A DNA stretch of 6,437 bases from the NCBI GenBank assembly GCA_048885185.1, contig JBHLQC010000090.1, positions 1-6,437 on the forward strand. The letters run 5' to 3'. The DNA is from Hermodarchaeum sp048885185 (lineage in GTDB: Archaea; Asgardarchaeota; Hermodarchaeia; Hermodarchaeales; Hermodarchaeaceae). Below are positions 5,648-6,437 of the stretch, piece by piece. A model generated the notes under the pieces. It saw only the letters and a program-made list of their open reading frames with translations. It was not told where the DNA came from and ran no database searches. Positions within the stretch are counted from its first letter, which is position 1. Every line of letters starts with the position of its first letter. A program made the position numbers and the translations under genes.

Positions 5648-6437
5648 TGCTATCAAATGAAACCTCCACCTACCTTCGTGCACTCCCTCGCCGGAAAGCT
5701 TGGTATGAAACCTTCCAGCATAATTACAAACGTAACCGATTAACGGCATTTGGGACGAAGCGAATTACCATCACGTTGTGGAATCTTACCAAGAAATATG
5801 AGGGGGCTTTGAAGCAAAAGGATATCATTCCTGTGAAAGAAGCTGAGATTGATCGGGAAGAAGTAGCCGATGCATATCGGGTCCTAGAAACTCCATGGGA
5901 ACGGAATCTTGACGGTCGGTTTTACCATTCCCTCGCCACCATGCAACACCACCGTGATTCTTATTTAGCAGCACCTGAACTCGCCCCAGAAGAATGGGTA
6001 CTCCACTTCGCAGAAGAAGTCAAACGGCGGGCTACACCTCTAATGTTTTTGGTGAACCGTGAGCGTTCGGTTCCCCCCTTCTCCCTTCCCGATACTGATG
6101 ACCCTGTAACAATGTCAGAAGCACCCACTCGTGATGATCAACAAGCGATGAAGCTACATCAGGTTCCCTTTTCTGAGATTTCATTCGAATCACTTGATAC
6201 ACTGCGAAACACACTTCATAAACGGCTTCAAGGAAAGCGGTTCAAATACTCCGAATTATCCGATCATTTGACAAATTGGGAATTAGACCTACTTAGCCAG
6301 ATGATTCGTGATAATTCAATTCCTGCACTCTTCGACAAAACTTCAATAAAATTTCTATCAACACACAAAGAACCCTCAGCCAATGCAACTTTTGCCGCAG
6401 TTGCCATTGAAGCGAAAAAATACGCGGAGGTGCGTCG
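5647..6437 (+). CDS. SMC-coupled protein, partial, candidate kleisin
   Basis: This open frame starts at the ATG that overlaps the SMC stop (TAATG) and runs through the right edge; 263 residues are visible with no stop. No family is recognised with confidence. The sequence is mostly helical with many charged residues, an acidic proline-containing linker at about 140-165 (PPFSLPDTDDP), and a segment at about 178-238 (SFESLDTL, KRFKYSEL, WELDLLSQMI, SIKFL) that has the order of elements of a ScpA-type kleisin winged helix. Residues about 60-82 (IIPVKEAEI, VADAYRVL) faintly recall the ScpA N-terminal region. SMC genes are commonly followed by their kleisin or winged-helix partners, so an SMC-bridging subunit is the best inference. 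There is no enzymatic motif, signal peptide or membrane segment. An unrelated SMC-associated subunit (for example a JetA/MukF-type or Nse4-type protein) is the main alternative. Confidence 0.6.
   Translation, partial: MLSNETSTYLRALPRRKAWYETFQHNYKRNRLTAFGTKRITITLWNLTKKYEGALKQKDIIPVKEAEIDREEVADAYRVLETPWERNLDGRFYHSLATMQHHRDSYLAAPELAPEEWVLHFAEEVKRRATPLMFLVNRERSVPPFSLPDTDDPVTMSEAPTRDDQQAMKLHQVPFSEISFESLDTLRNTLHKRLQGKRFKYSELSDHLTNWELDLLSQMIRDNSIPALFDKTSIKFLSTHKEPSANATFAAVAIEAKKYAEVR

Overview
The window holds two divergently transcribed gene clusters on either side of a promoter region at about 2523-2716. It looks archaeal. Both sides of the divergent region carry a matching BRE/TATA-like element with no convincing bacterial -35/-10 pair, the genes are densely packed with Shine-Dalgarno (SD) sites, and the gene content (a ubiquitin-like protein, an E2-like protein, a RING-like zinc protein and an SMC5/6-like ATPase) is what is known from Asgard archaea and the Caldiarchaeum group. 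Arginine is coded mostly by CGN rather than AGR, which is less typical of many archaea, so the lineage is an inference (Asgard-type archaeon most likely, a bacterium not excluded).

Minus strand, read from 2522 down to 1: a ubiquitin-fold (beta-grasp) protein of 108 aa; an E2/UBC-fold protein of 253 aa with a cysteine at the E2 active-site position; a 66-aa acidic protein with no recognised domain; a 128-aa cysteine-rich RING/treble-clef-like protein; and a transglutaminase-like (papain-fold) protein with an intact Cys-His-Asp triad that runs off the left edge. The last three starts are closely coupled to the gene before (13-nt gap, GTGA overlap, ATGA overlap). The set reads as a compact protein-conjugation operon: modifier, conjugating enzyme, ligase-like adaptor and a possible thiol protease or deconjugase. 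No E1-like activating enzyme and no JAB/Rpn11-type peptidase is inside the window.

Plus strand, 2717 to the right edge: a complete 976-aa SMC-family ATPase with Walker A, hinge, signature and Walker B motifs, most like the SMC5/6 branch at its C-terminal head. It is followed in a TAATG overlap by a second gene that runs off the right edge. By position, and by a weak winged-helix-like segment, the second gene may be the kleisin (the SMC-bridging subunit).

The most striking signal is a short motif of the form (V/I)-x-(I/V)-L followed by acidic residues. It occurs six times in three consecutive conjugation-operon proteins: three times in the E2-like tail, twice in the RING-like tail and once in the 66-aa protein. 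The copies use different synonymous codons, so the peptide rather than the DNA is conserved. They look like SUMO-interacting motifs. Together with the neighbouring SMC5/6-like gene, this recalls the eukaryotic Smc5/6 complex, which carries its own RING-type and SUMO-ligase subunits. The parallel is an inference from gene context, not a demonstrated link.
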